Shown: positions 8,126 to 17,543, counted from the stretch's first letter. The stretch: DNA of 64,000 nucleotides from Thermophilibacter provencensis (GCF_030372065.1 NZ_JAUDEA010000007.1:1-64000); one strand, 5' to 3'. Numbers and translations are program-made. Notes: generated from the sequence alone by a model not told the origin.

Positions 8126-9406
8126 ATGCAAGACACCTCTCGTTCCACCACACCCCGCAACTACCTCTTCACTTCGGAGAGCGTGACGGAGGGGCACCCC
8201 GACAAGATCTGCGACCAGGTCTCCGACGCCATCCTTGACGCCCTTCTTACCAAGGAGGCCCAGCTCCAGACCGAGGGCTACGTCGCGCCCAACGGCACCC
8301 CCGCCAACGTGGACAACGTCCGCTGCGCGTGCGAGACCTTCGTGACCACGGGCACCGTCGTCGTGGCCGGCGAGGTCCGCACCGAGGCCTACCTTGACGT
8401 TCAGGCCATCGCGCGCGACGTGATCCGCCGCATTGGCTACGACCGCGCCAAGTACGGCTTTGACGCCGAGACCTGCGGCGTCATCAACATGATCCACGAG
8501 CAGAGCCCCGACATCGCGCAGGGCGTGGACGAGTCCTTTGACGCGCAGGCGGGCCGCACCACGGACCCGCTCGACCTCATTGGCGCGGGCGACCAGGGCA
8601 TGATGTTCGGCTACGCCACGGACGAGACCTCGGTCTACATGCCCATGCCGCACTACCTGGCCTCCCGCATGGCCGAGCGCCTGGCCGCCGTGCGCAAGGA
8701 CGGCACGGTGCCGTACCTGCGCCCGGACGGCAAGACTCAGGTGACCGTGCGCTACGAGGACGACAGCCCCGTGGAGGTCACGGCCATCGTGGTCTCCACG
8801 CAGCACGACGCGGCGGTGGCCGACATGGACCGCGTGCGCGAGGACATGATCGAGCACGTCATTGCGCCGGTGCTGGACGCCGAGGGCATTGCCTGGGACA
8901 ACGCCACCATCTATGTGAACCCCACCGGGCGCTTTGTGGTGGGCGGCCCCATGGGCGACACGGGCCTCACCGGCCGCAAGATCATCGTGGACACCTACGG
9001 CGGCATGGGCCGCCACGGCGGCGGGTGCTTCTCCGGCAAGGACTGCACCAAGGTGGACCGCTCCGCAGCATACGCCGCGCGCTGGGTGGCCAAGAACGTG
9101 GTGGCCGCGGGTCTGGCTCACCGCTGCGAGGTGGAGCTTGCCTACGCCATCGGCGTCTCCCACCCGCTCTCCGTGATGGTGGACACCTTCGGCACGGGGG
9201 CGGTTGCTGACTCCGTTATCGAGAAGGCCGTCGAGCAGGTCTTTGACCTGCGTCCCGGCGCCATCATCCGCGACCTTGACCTGCGCCGGCCCATCTACGA
9301 GAAGACCGCGGCCTACGGTCACTTTGGCCGTGAGCTGCCGGAGTTCACCTGGGAGCGCACGGACCGCGTGGACGAGCTGCTCGCCGCGGTGAACAAGCTT
9401 GGATAA
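8126..9406 (+). CDS. metK: S-adenosylmethionine synthetase
   Basis: Makes S-adenosylmethionine from methionine and ATP in the cytoplasm. The 426-residue protein carries the family signatures: [20 protein letters not shown] near residue 16, [16 protein letters not shown] near residue 155, and the glycine-rich [18 protein letters not shown] loop near residue 298. It is slightly longer than the roughly 385-400 residues common in the family because of small insertions. The ATG at 8126 follows AAGGAGCACCAACC, a good ribosome-binding site. It is probably transcribed alone from the promoter upstream; the next gene has its own -10-like sequence just after the metK stop. Confidence 0.98.
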   Translation: MQDTSRSTTPRNYLFTSESVTEGHPDKICDQVSDAILDALLTKEAQLQTEGYVAPNGTPANVDNVRCACETFVTTGTVVVAGEVRTEAYLDVQAIARDVIRRIGYDRAKYGFDAETCGVINMIHEQSPDIAQGVDESFDAQAGRTTDPLDLIGAGDQGMMFGYATDETSVYMPMPHYLASRMAERLAAVRKDGTVPYLRPDGKTQVTVRYEDDSPVEVTAIVVSTQHDAAVADMDRVREDMIEHVIAPVLDAEGIAWDNATIYVNPTGRFVVGGPMGDTGLTGRKIIVDTYGGMGRHGGGCFSGKDCTKVDRSAAYAARWVAKNVVAAGLAHRCEVELAYAIGVSHPLSVMVDTFGTGAVADSVIEKAVEQVFDLRPGAIIRDLDLRRPIYEKTAAYGHFGRELPEFTWERTDRVDELLAAVNKLG

Positions 9407-9419
9407 TATATGATGAGAG

Positions 9420-10928
9420 GTGACGGTCCCTCTTCATCATTGCGGGAATGGGCGGGCAGGCGTGTACGACGAGGATAGCCACGAGAAGGACAGCGAGCTC
9501 AAAGGTGCTCACTTTACGGTGGAGCTGCCCGGAGACCGGGAGTATCTCGAGGGCTCCTCCGTCCGTCCCGCCCATCTGGATGACGAGGCCGCGCGCAGCC
9601 TTGCCTCGGGTGCCGTTGGGATGATGCCCGCGCTCATACGCGAGGATTCGGGCGAGGGCGGCGAGAAGGACTCCGTGGCCGAGAAGCACGTCGACGCGGG
9701 GCCACGGTCGGAATCGAGGCCAGAACCGGGGCCGGAATCTGCCCCGAGCCCCGAGCCCGCCCCCGCACATGCCGCGTCCCACAGGACCTCTCACGCCCCG
9801 GCCCACGCGGCGGGGCATCGGGGCAACCCCCTCGCGCGTCTCTCGCTTCCCGCCAAGGTCCTTCTCGGCCTTGCCGCGGTTCTCGTGGTCGTGGTCATTG
9901 CCGGCGTGGCGTGGGTGTCGAGCCTCAACGCTACGATGGGCATTGCCGGAGAGGACCGCGAGGAGCTCAACGCCGCCCTCGCGTCGTCCGAGTCGGCCGT
10001 AACCGAGCCCTTCTACGTGCTGCTCATTGGGTCTGACGCCCGCAAGAACGATACGGTCTCGCGCTCGGACACCATCATGCTCGCGCGCGTGGACATCGCC
10101 GAGGCCACGGTGTCGCTCGTCTCCATCCCGCGTGACACGATGATCTACACCGAGGGTGGCTACGTCGACAAGATCAACTCCGCCTACAACAACGGCCCGG
10201 CGGCAACGGTGCGCGCCGTCTCGGAGTTTTGCGGCGTGAACATCACGCACTACGTTGAGATTGACTTCAACGGGGTGAAGGACGTGGTGGACGCCCTGGG
10301 CGGCATCACGGTGGACGTGCCCGAGGACATCGACGACTACAAGGCCAAGCTCACGCTCTCCGCCGGCGAGCAGGTCCTCGACGGCGCCACGGCCCTCAAG
10401 TACGCCCGCGCCCGCTACGACGTCACGGGCGGTGACTTTGGTCGCGTGCGCGCCCAGCGCCAGGTGGTGGAGGCCATCGCCCGCAAGGTTCTGGCGAGCA
10501 GCCCCATGGATCTTCCCGGCGTGGTTACGGAGCTTGCCGAGTCCATCACGACGGACCTCTCCGTCACCGACATCATCTCCTATGCCCTTGCGGTCCAGCA
10601 GAGCGAGGACGGGCTCACGATTTACTCCGCCACCGTTCCGAGCTACGGCTATGAGCAGGGCGGCGTGTCCTACGTGGGCACGGAGTTCGACGAGTGGCGC
10701 GCGATGATGCAGCGCATGGACGCCGGGCTTGACCCTGCGGACGAGTCCGCGGCCATCCCTGCCGAGCAGCTCGAGGACGAGCGGCTGGGCGCCGCCACCA
10801 ACTGCGCGGCACCGCGAGACTACTACTATCTCGCCGAGATCTCCGGCTTTACGAGCGAGGACGTCGCCCAGGCGGGTGTCGACAAGCCCGGGCAGCAGAA
10901 CTCCCACCCCAACGAGCTCTTGCGGTAG
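9420..10928 (+). CDS. LytR-CpsA-Psr (LCP) family protein
   Basis: LCP proteins transfer undecaprenyl-linked glycopolymers such as teichoic acids or capsule onto peptidoglycan outside the membrane. This 502-residue protein has a hydrophilic, Pro/Ser/His-rich cytoplasmic N-terminus, one transmembrane helix near residues 147-168 (LLGLAAVLVVVVIAGV) and an extracytoplasmic LCP domain with LLIGSDAR, SRSDTIMLARVD, SIPRDTMI and DKINSAY. Start is uncertain: GTG at 9420 lies five bases after TATGAT (9409-9414) and could be leaderless; GTG at 9462 would shorten it by 14 residues. The closely following phosphatase gene suggests co-transcription. Confidence 0.88.
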   Translation: MTVPLHHCGNGRAGVYDEDSHEKDSELKGAHFTVELPGDREYLEGSSVRPAHLDDEAARSLASGAVGMMPALIREDSGEGGEKDSVAEKHVDAGPRSESRPEPGPESAPSPEPAPAHAASHRTSHAPAHAAGHRGNPLARLSLPAKVLLGLAAVLVVVVIAGVAWVSSLNATMGIAGEDREELNAALASSESAVTEPFYVLLIGSDARKNDTVSRSDTIMLARVDIAEATVSLVSIPRDTMIYTEGGYVDKINSAYNNGPAATVRAVSEFCGVNITHYVEIDFNGVKDVVDALGGITVDVPEDIDDYKAKLTLSAGEQVLDGATALKYARARYDVTGGDFGRVRAQRQVVEAIARKVLASSPMDLPGVVTELAESITTDLSVTDIISYALAVQQSEDGLTIYSATVPSYGYEQGGVSYVGTEFDEWRAMMQRMDAGLDPADESAAIPAEQLEDERLGAATNCAAPRDYYYLAEISGFTSEDVAQAGVDKPGQQNSHPNELLR

Positions 10929-10936
10929 GTGGGCCT

Positions 10937-11794
10937 ATGTCCCGCTTCTACCTCTCGGAGCGCGGCAACGCCGCAAACGAGGACTTTGCCTATGCGGCGG
11001 TCTTGCCCGGCGGATCGTACGGCCTGGTCATTGACGGGGCGACGGGCCTTGTGGACCTGCCGCTCGTCTCCGGGGGCTATGCGACCAACGCACAGTGGTT
11101 CTCGCACACGGTTGGTGGGCGCGTCTGCCGCTTGCTCGAGCTCGGGAGGGCTCCGGGGGAGGCGCTCGCTGCGGCGGTGGAAGCTGCGCGCGCGGAGTTG
11201 GAGGCGGCGCTTGGGTGCGAGGTGGAAAGCCTCGAGGCGGCCGCCGTGCCCTCGGCCACGCTCGCGCTCGCCGTAAGGCGCGGCCGAGAGCTCGAGCTCT
11301 GGGGCCTCGCGGACTCGCCGCTCGTGGTGCTGATGCGCTCGGGCGAGCTCGTGGTCTCCACCGATGAGGTGCTCGAGAGCCTCGATGACGCGGCGGTGGC
11401 GCTCATGGTTGAGCGCTCTGCCGGGTGCGGCCTCTCTGCCGTCGAGAAGCGCGCGCTGGTGCGCGACGAGGTCATTGCCAACCGGCAGATGAGAAACGTC
11501 GAGGGCGGCTACTGGTGCCTGGACCCAACGGGGGAGGGTCTCTCCCACGCGCGGAGGCTCACGCTGCCGGCGTCGGATGTGGCTGCCGTGGCGGGCATGA
11601 GCGACGGCTTCTTTCGCGCGTTCGGCCAGTACGGGATGGCTGGTCTTGGCGAGTGGATGGCGGGTGCCACGTACTTCTCGGCCCTCTCGCTCTGCGACCG
11701 GATGCGCGTGCTCGAGGCGGCGGATGCGGCGCTCGAGCGCTTCCCGCGCATGAAGGTCGGGGATGACGCGAGCATCTTCTGGATGGGGGAGTGA
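10937..11794 (+). CDS. PP2C-like serine/threonine phosphatase domain protein
   Basis: A 285-residue soluble protein with PP2C-type metal-dependent phosphatase features: an early NEDFAYA motif, VIDGATGL near residue 36, WGLADSPLVVL in the middle, and MSDGFFRAF plus GDDASIFWM near the end, where the metal-binding aspartates normally lie. The canonical DGMGG is replaced by DGATG, a variant I associate with divergent bacterial PP2C-like proteins. It starts 8 bases after the LCP gene stop with a GGTAGGTGGG ribosome-binding site, so it is probably in the same operon. The substrate is unknown. Confidence 0.72.
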   Translation: MSRFYLSERGNAANEDFAYAAVLPGGSYGLVIDGATGLVDLPLVSGGYATNAQWFSHTVGGRVCRLLELGRAPGEALAAAVEAARAELEAALGCEVESLEAAAVPSATLALAVRRGRELELWGLADSPLVVLMRSGELVVSTDEVLESLDDAAVALMVERSAGCGLSAVEKRALVRDEVIANRQMRNVEGGYWCLDPTGEGLSHARRLTLPASDVAAVAGMSDGFFRAFGQYGMAGLGEWMAGATYFSALSLCDRMRVLEAADAALERFPRMKVGDDASIFWMGE

Positions 11795-11884
11795 CTGACC
11801 CGCCGCGTGTCCCAAAGCAGCTACTTTTGCGCTGGGGCGGGTCCGCGCGCTTCTCGCCTTGTCCTCCCCAGGGTATTCCGGGCG

Positions 11885-12058
11885 GTTTTGGGCAAAACCT
11901 TTTATGTCGCCTCCCCAAGCCCCGCCGCGCGCCCTTCTCGGCGGCGAGGGAACCGCAGGTGGAGACGCCCGTCCCTGTTGGGGCTCCGCGCCCGCATCAA
12001 AGGTTTTGCCCAAAATCCCGCCCCCTCGCGCGGGCCCATCAAAGGTTTTGCCCAAAAC
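11885..12058. repeat. inward-facing GTTTTGGGCAA repeat locus B1
   Basis: One forward copy (GTTTTGGGCAAAAC at 11885) and two reverse copies (ending TTTTGCCCAAAAT at 12016 and TTTTGCCCAAAAC at 12058) fill much of the 396-base gap between the phosphatase gene and priA. The interior holds CCTTCTCGGC and CCGCAGGT blocks like those in the other members, but rearranged. A likely -10 (TACAAT, 12148-12153) for priA lies just beyond. Confidence 0.75.
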
Positions 12059-12190
12059 CGGGCGGTTGCGCTGGGGCCGACGAGAAGGACCGACGAGCGA
12101 GAAGGACCCGGACCCGGCGAGAATCGCCGCCGCGCGCCGCCGGCGGGTACAATAGTCCGTCAGGAGACGGCGAGAAGAACGGAGGGCCTC

Positions 12191-14494
12191 ATGCGCTACG
12201 CGAGCGTCGTGCTCGACATACCCACGCGCTCGCTGGACGGGGCGTTTGAGTACGCCATCCCGCCCGAGCTGGAGCACGAGGTCAAGACGGGCGCCACCGT
12301 GCTCGTGTCCTTCTCGCACCGTGTTGCCGTGGGCTACGTGGTGGCAACCTCACCGGTGCCCCCAGCCGGCCTCAAGTCAGAGAAGATCAACCCCATCGAG
12401 CAGGTCCTCGCGCCGCCGGCCTTTGACGAGACGGCGGCTGCCCTCGCGGCGTGGATCGCGCGCGAGTACGCCTGCACGCTGCCGGACGCCATCCGCCCCT
12501 TCCTGGCCCCCGGCCAGAAGGTCAAGGTCACGCGCTCCGCGCCCGATGCCCCCTGGGAGCTTCAAAACGAGCGCGCGGGCGCCGTCGACGCGCGCTGGGC
12601 GGCGCTTGCCCTCGCGGCGAACGACTACGAGCCCGCTCGCAGCGCCTCGCGTCAGCGTGCCGTGATCGAGGCCCTGCGCGAGGGGCCGCAGCGCGTCTCC
12701 GAGCTCTCCGCCACCATCCCCGGCGCGGCATCCGCGGTGAGCGCCCTCGAGAAGCGCGGCGTCGTTGTCGTGGAGACCCGCCGGCAGATCCGCGGCGGCG
12801 ATCAGACCACGCTCTCCTCGGCAGCTGCCCCGCGCCCCGAGCACCTCACCGCCGGTCAGCGTGCCGCCCTCGCTGCCATCGACGCCGCCCGCACAGCCGC
12901 CCGTGGCGACGTGGTGCTCGTCGACGGCGTCACCGGCTCTGGCAAGACCGAGGTCTACCTCGCCGCCATTGAGCACGCCCTCGCGCAGGGCACGGGCGCG
13001 CTCGTCCTCGTGCCGGAGATCTCCCTCACGGCCCAGACCGTTGGACGCTTTCGCAGTCGCTTTGGCGACAACGTTGCCGTGCTTCACAGTCGCCTCTCCA
13101 CCGGTGAGCGCTACGACCAGTGGGACCTCGTGCGGTCGGGGCGCGCCCACGTGGTGGTGGGCGCCCGCTCCGCGCTCTTTGCCCCGCTCGCAAACGTTGG
13201 CCTCATCATCATAGACGAGGAGCACGAGGGGTCCTACAAGCAGGACAAGTCCCCGCGCTACCACGCTCGCGAGGTGGCAGCCGAGCTTGCTCGCGCCCGC
13301 GGAGCCGCGCTCGCCCTGGGTTCCGCCACGCCCTCGCTCGAGAGCCTCCAGCGCTGTCGCGCCGGCTCCTTCCGCGGCGCCACCTGGACGCGCGTGGAGA
13401 TGCCGGAGCGCCCGGGCGGCTCCGTCCTGCCGCGCGTTACCGTGGTGGACATGGCGGAGCAGTTCCGCGGCGGCGGTCGTGGGGTCTTCTCGGGGCCCCT
13501 TGTCCAGGCGCTGCGCGCCATGGTGGAGCGCCGCGAGAAGGCCGTGCTGCTGCTCAACCGCCGCGGCTTTGCGAACTTCCTCATGTGCCGCGAGTGCGGC
13601 TGCGTGCCCGAGTGCCCGCACTGCTCCACGGCGCTCACCTACCACGAGCGCGGCCACATGCTCGCCTGCCACAGCTGCGGGCGCAGCTGGCCGGTGCGCG
13701 CCTATCCCGATCCGTCAACGAGCTGCCCCAACTGCGGGAGTCGCTACCTCGCGGCCTTTGGCGTGGGCACGCAGCGCGTTGAGGACGAGCTCTCCATGCT
13801 CCTGCCGCCCGACGTCGAGGTCATTCGCATGGACGCGGACACCACGCGCGCCAAGGGCGCCCACCAGCGCCTGCTCGAGCGCTTTGACGCCGCGGAGTGC
13901 GCCGTGCTCGTGGGCACCCAGATGATCGCCAAGGGGCTCGACTTCCCGGAGGTCACGCTCGTGGGCGTAATCAACGCGGACACCATGCTCAAGCTGCCGG
14001 ACTTTCGCGCCGCGGAGCGCACCTACGACCTCCTGGAGCAGGTCGCCGGCCGCGCGGGCCGCGGCGAGCGCCCGGGCGAGGTCATCGTCCAGACGTACTG
14101 GGCAACGCACCCCGCCATGCGGGCGGTGGCCTCCCACGACCGCTCCGTCTTCCTGGACGCGGAGCTCGCCGAGCGCGCGGAGTCTGGCTACCCGCCGTTC
14201 AGCCGCCTGGCCAACGTCATCGTATGGGGGCGCTCGGAACGCGACGTGCGGGCCGTGACCGATGAGCTCGCCGCCGCGGTACGGGCCCGTGTGGGGCGGA
14301 CCCCCGGCTGGGAGGTCCTGGGGCCGGCGGACTGCGTGAAGGCGCGAGTGAAGGACCAGACCCGCCGCCACCTCATGGTGAAGGCCCCGGTTGACGCGGA
14401 CGTGGGCGCACTGCTCGGCGCATGCGTCGCGGGGCTCTCGCGGCGCGCGGGTAGTAACATTGCAGTGGACATTGACGCCTACGACATGATGTAG
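12191..14494 (+). CDS. priA: primosomal protein N' (replication restart helicase)
   Basis: Superfamily 2 DNA helicase that rebuilds replication forks after stalling. The 767-residue product has the N-terminal DNA-binding domain (MRYASVVLDIPTRSLDGAFEYAIP), Walker A DGVTGSGKTEVY near residue 245, DEEH near residue 343, and an eight-cysteine double zinc-binding insert near residues 470-515 (CRECGCVPECPHC ... CHSCGRSW ... CPNCG). The frame is open upstream to 11807 through repeat DNA. I use the ATG at 12191 because homology begins there and GGAGGG precedes it. First gene of a probable priA-def-fmt-rsmB operon, an order common in bacteria. Confidence 0.96.
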   Translation: MRYASVVLDIPTRSLDGAFEYAIPPELEHEVKTGATVLVSFSHRVAVGYVVATSPVPPAGLKSEKINPIEQVLAPPAFDETAAALAAWIAREYACTLPDAIRPFLAPGQKVKVTRSAPDAPWELQNERAGAVDARWAALALAANDYEPARSASRQRAVIEALREGPQRVSELSATIPGAASAVSALEKRGVVVVETRRQIRGGDQTTLSSAAAPRPEHLTAGQRAALAAIDAARTAARGDVVLVDGVTGSGKTEVYLAAIEHALAQGTGALVLVPEISLTAQTVGRFRSRFGDNVAVLHSRLSTGERYDQWDLVRSGRAHVVVGARSALFAPLANVGLIIIDEEHEGSYKQDKSPRYHAREVAAELARARGAALALGSATPSLESLQRCRAGSFRGATWTRVEMPERPGGSVLPRVTVVDMAEQFRGGGRGVFSGPLVQALRAMVERREKAVLLLNRRGFANFLMCRECGCVPECPHCSTALTYHERGHMLACHSCGRSWPVRAYPDPSTSCPNCGSRYLAAFGVGTQRVEDELSMLLPPDVEVIRMDADTTRAKGAHQRLLERFDAAECAVLVGTQMIAKGLDFPEVTLVGVINADTMLKLPDFRAAERTYDLLEQVAGRAGRGERPGEVIVQTYWATHPAMRAVASHDRSVFLDAELAERAESGYPPFSRLANVIVWGRSERDVRAVTDELAAAVRARVGRTPGWEVLGPADCVKARVKDQTRRHLMVKAPVDADVGALLGACVAGLSRRAGSNIAVDIDAYDMM

Positions 14495-14536
14495 GCACGA
14501 CGCGCGGGAGAAGGACGCCCGCCAGACAGGAGGACC

Positions 14537-15088
14537 ATGAACGAGCTCAAGGAGATCGTGCTCTCGCCGGACCCGCGCCTCGCGCAGGAGTGCGAGCCCA
14601 TCGAGACCATCGACGACGAGGTGCGCGCCCTTGCCAAGCGCATGCTCAAGATCATGTACGCCGCCGACGGCTGCGGCCTGGCCGGCCCTCAGATCGGCGA
14701 GATGAGCCAGATCGTGGTGATTGACGTCGACTACGCCGGCAAGGGCTCCAAGAAGAACCCCTATGTGCTCATCAACCCGCGCATCGTCACCGCTGACGGC
14801 CTCGAGAAAGAGGGCTCGGAGGGGTGCCTCTCCTTCCCGGGCGTGAGCGTGCGCGTGAAGCGCCCGAGCCACGTGGTGGTGCAGGCGAGAAACCTCGACG
14901 GCGACCTCATGCAGTACGAGGCGGCCGACAACCTCATGGCCGTGTGCCTGCAGCACGAGATCGACCACGTCCACGGCGTCACGATGTTCGACCATCTGGC
15001 GCCGATGGCCCGCGCCGAGGCGGAGCGCGAGTACGAGGCTGCGCTCGCCGCGGGCGCGCTGCCGGGCGAGACCGAGGTCGTCGAGTAG
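14537..15088 (+). CDS. def: peptide deformylase
   Basis: Removes the N-formyl group from nascent proteins. The 183-residue protein shows all three metal/active-site motifs: GCGLAGPQIG (usual form GxGLAAPQ) near residue 46, EGCLS near residue 95 and QHEIDHVHG near residue 138. The Cys and both His residues that bind the metal are present. ATG at 14537 follows CAGGAGGACC. Its partner formyltransferase gene lies 9 bases downstream, so the formylation and deformylation steps are made together. Confidence 0.96.
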   Translation: MNELKEIVLSPDPRLAQECEPIETIDDEVRALAKRMLKIMYAADGCGLAGPQIGEMSQIVVIDVDYAGKGSKKNPYVLINPRIVTADGLEKEGSEGCLSFPGVSVRVKRPSHVVVQARNLDGDLMQYEAADNLMAVCLQHEIDHVHGVTMFDHLAPMARAEAEREYEAALAAGALPGETEVVE

Positions 15089-15097
15089 GAGGTCCCC

Positions 15098-16027
15098 ATG
15101 CCCACTGACAAGCTGCGCGTCGTCTTCATGGGGACGCCGGAGTTTGCCGTTCCCTCGCTCGAGGCGCTCGCAGAGCGCTGCGACGTGGCGCTCGTGCTCA
15201 CGCGACCGGACGCCGTTCGAGGCCGCGGGCGCGCACTCGTGCCCTCGCCGGTGAAGGCCCGCGCGCTCGAGCTGGGCCTTCCCGTCATGGAGGCCTCGCG
15301 CGTGACGCCGGAGGTCGAGGAGGCGCTGCGGGCAACGGGGGCGGACGTCTTCTGCGTGGCGGCGTTTGGCTGCATCCTGCCCGACGCGGTGCTCGAGATG
15401 GCGCCGGGCGGGTGCGTGAACGTGCACGCCTCGCTGCTGCCGCGCTGGCGTGGCGCCGCCCCCATCCAGCGGTCGATTCTTGCCGGGGACGCCGAGACGG
15501 GCGTCTCCATCATGCGGATAGGCCACGGCGTGGACACCGGCGCGTACTGCGCGCAGGCATCGACTGCGGTGGGCGAGAAGGACACGGCCGAGCTCACGGC
15601 CGAGCTTGCGCGCATGGGCGCCGAGCTGCTCGTGGAGACGCTGCCGAGCGTGGTTGACGGCTCGGCGCGCTGGGTCGAGCAGGACGAGGCGCTCGTCACG
15701 CACGCGGCAAAGATCGAGAAGGGCGAGCTGCTGCTGGACCCGACGGACGGCGCGCGGGCAAACGCCCTGCGCGTGCAGGCGTCCGGCGACACGGCGCCGG
15801 CGCGCTGCGTGGTTGCCGGCCGAGGGGCGCGCGTGTGCGCCGCACGCGTTGGCGAGAAGGGCGTGGCGGCCGGTGGCGTCTGCGTGGCGCGCGGGCGCGT
15901 GTGGCTGGGCTGCGCCGACGGTGCCCTCGAGGTGCTGAGGGTGAAGCCGGAGGGCAAGCGCGAGATGGAAGCCTCCGCGTGGGCCGCGGGCCTGCGCGGC
16001 GACGCCCTTGTGTGGGGGCGTGCCTAG
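15098..16027 (+). CDS. fmt: methionyl-tRNA formyltransferase
   Basis: Formylates the initiator Met-tRNA using 10-formyltetrahydrofolate. The 309-residue protein has the N-terminal formyltransferase fold (VVFMGTPEFAVPSLEAL), the catalytic segment NVHASLLPRWRGAAPIQRSI near residue 107 and IGHGVDTGAY near residue 143 containing the catalytic Asp, plus the usual C-terminal OB-fold region. ATG at 15098 follows TAGGAGGTCCCC. The stop codon shares a base with the GTG start of rsmB, so the two are translationally coupled. Confidence 0.96.
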   Translation: MPTDKLRVVFMGTPEFAVPSLEALAERCDVALVLTRPDAVRGRGRALVPSPVKARALELGLPVMEASRVTPEVEEALRATGADVFCVAAFGCILPDAVLEMAPGGCVNVHASLLPRWRGAAPIQRSILAGDAETGVSIMRIGHGVDTGAYCAQASTAVGEKDTAELTAELARMGAELLVETLPSVVDGSARWVEQDEALVTHAAKIEKGELLLDPTDGARANALRVQASGDTAPARCVVAGRGARVCAARVGEKGVAAGGVCVARGRVWLGCADGALEVLRVKPEGKREMEASAWAAGLRGDALVWGRA

Positions 16028-17349
16028 TGGCGCGCGCGACGGTGGCGCGGAGCTGTGCGCTGGCACTTCTCGGCGAGCGAAGGCGGCGCGGGGCGCGTGC
16101 GCGCGACCTCCTGCGCGGGGCGAACGAGCTCGATGCGCTCTCGGAGCGCGACCGCGGCTTTGCGGTGCGCCTCGTCATGGGCGCGACCGCTGCCGAGGGC
16201 GAGCTCGACCGCGTGATTGAATCCCATCTGCGTCGCGGTGCCAAGCTGGAGCCGCGCGTGCGCGACGCCCTGCGCCTTGCGACGTTTGACCTGCTGTATC
16301 TGGGTGCCCGCCCGGACGTGGCGGTGAGCCAGGGCGTCGAGCTCGTGCGCTCGGTTGCCCCGCGCGCCGCCGGGCTTGCCAACGCCGTGCTCCATCGCAT
16401 TGCCGAGAAGGACGTGAGCGCGCTCGCCGCCGCCCGCGACCGCGTGGCGTCGGGAACGTTTGACGTCTGCGACCTGGCGCGCGTTGGTGCGCTGCCGGAG
16501 TGGCTGTGCGAGCGCGCCGTGGCATCGCTCGGGACCGAGCGAGCCGCCGCATGGGCTCGCGCCGCGCTCGAGCCCGTGGGCTCCTGGGTCGCCGCCAACC
16601 GTGCCCGCGTTACAAGGGGACAGTCCCTTTGTCACATGCTCGAGGAGGCGGGGTGCGAGCCGGCTGAGGGCCCGCTGCCCGGGTCCTTCTCGCTGGGCGC
16701 CCCTGCGCGGCTTGCGCCGTCCGGCTTGGTGGAGCGCGTGGACGCGCTGCCGTGCGACCTTGCGGCGCAGGAGGTCGCGCTCTCGTGCGCGCCCGCACCG
16801 GGAGAGCGCGTGCTCGAGGTGGGCCAGGGTCGCGGGACCAAGACCGTGCTGCTCGAGGGCGCGGCCGCTGCGGCCGGCGGACCGTGCCAGATCGTGGCGG
16901 TTGAGTCCGACGAGCGTCGCTCCGCGCGTGCCGCGGCTCGCATGGAGGCGGCGGGCATCGCCGACCACGTGCAGTGCCTGTGCTGCGACGGTCGGGGGCT
17001 TGATTCCTCACTCGGTACCTTTGACCTGGTCTTCATTGATGCCCCGTGCACGGGGACGGGTACGCTCGCGCGCCATCCCGAGATTGCCTGGGGTCTTGAG
17101 GAGAACGCGCCGGAGAGGCTCTCCGCGCTCCAGGGCGAGCTTTTGGCCGCCGGTGCGCGGCGCGTTGCCCCGGGGGGCCGCCTCGTGTACGCCACCTGCT
17201 CCATCCTCGCCGAGGAGAACGAGCGCGTGGTGGAGGCTTTTCTTTCCAGCCCGGCAGGCGCGGGCTTTGAGCTCGTGCGGGCGGGACGTACGTCCTGGCC
17301 CGGTGCCGACACGCACTTTCACGCACACCTTGTCCGTGTGCGTGGCTAG
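16027..17349 (+). CDS. rsmB: 16S rRNA m5C methyltransferase RsmB (NusB-like domain plus methyltransferase)
   Basis: A 440-residue protein that probably methylates a cytosine of 16S rRNA (C967 in E. coli). Residues 1-140 form a NusB-like RNA-binding domain (VSQGVELVRSVAPRAAGLANAVLHR). The SAM-dependent domain follows with VLEVGQGRGTKT near residue 264, IDAPCTGTGTLARHPE near residue 337 and the catalytic Cys in YATCSILAEENE near residue 388. The usual SAM motif AAPGGKT is changed to GQGRGTKT, yet both catalytic cysteines remain. GTG at 16027 overlaps the fmt stop. A short imperfect palindrome lies inside the gene (16612-16634). Confidence 0.9.
   Translation: MARATVARSCALALLGERRRRGARARDLLRGANELDALSERDRGFAVRLVMGATAAEGELDRVIESHLRRGAKLEPRVRDALRLATFDLLYLGARPDVAVSQGVELVRSVAPRAAGLANAVLHRIAEKDVSALAAARDRVASGTFDVCDLARVGALPEWLCERAVASLGTERAAAWARAALEPVGSWVAANRARVTRGQSLCHMLEEAGCEPAEGPLPGSFSLGAPARLAPSGLVERVDALPCDLAAQEVALSCAPAPGERVLEVGQGRGTKTVLLEGAAAAAGGPCQIVAVESDERRSARAAARMEAAGIADHVQCLCCDGRGLDSSLGTFDLVFIDAPCTGTGTLARHPEIAWGLEENAPERLSALQGELLAAGARRVAPGGRLVYATCSILAEENERVVEAFLSSPAGAGFELVRAGRTSWPGADTHFHAHLVRVRG
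16612..16634. repeat. imperfect palindrome inside rsmB
   Basis: ACAAGGGGAC followed by AGTCCCTTTGTCA forms a near-perfect inverted repeat inside the coding frame, read as RVTRGQSLCH. It resembles palindromes normally found between genes and is related in sequence to the TGACAAAGGTGACAGGG repeats at 31638 and 42347. Confidence 0.5.
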
Positions 17350-17373
17350 GGGCGCGTACCGCGCATCGTAACC

Positions 17374-17421
17374 GTCCGATTGTTGCCCGTACTTGAACCA
17401 CGGGCAACAATCGGACAGTTT
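17374..17421 (+). terminator. terminator of the priA-def-fmt-rsmB operon (repeat family C)
   Basis: A 17-bp perfect stem (GTCCGATTGTTGCCCGT / ACGGGCAACAATCGGAC) with a 9-base loop, followed by AGTTTTT. It starts 25 bases after the rsmB stop. The arms are also the best-conserved copies of a short repeat family seen again at 17435-17530, 36106-36195 and 43800-43855. Confidence 0.85.
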
Positions 17422-17429
17422 TTCTCGCC

Positions 17430-17530
17430 AGAACGTCCGCACTCTGCCCGTACTTTGACTACGGGCAGCTTCTGGACGGTCTGACGACAAGAACCGTCCG
17501 CCCGCCGCCCGTACTTTGAGGTTGGGACGC
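17430..17530. repeat. CCGTCCG / GCCCGTACTT repeat cluster (family C)
   Basis: After the terminator come a second interrupted hairpin (CTGCCCGT / ACGGGCAG with flanking CGTCC / GGACG) and a further forward copy CCGTCCG...GCCCGTACTTTGA. They fill the gap up to the convergent HAD gene. Confidence 0.6.
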
Positions 17531-17543
17531 CGGGACGGGGCAG

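Noticed and set aside
13715-16066. Long minus-strand frame opposite priA-def-fmt
   Set aside because: It overlaps three well-supported genes and shows no family motif.
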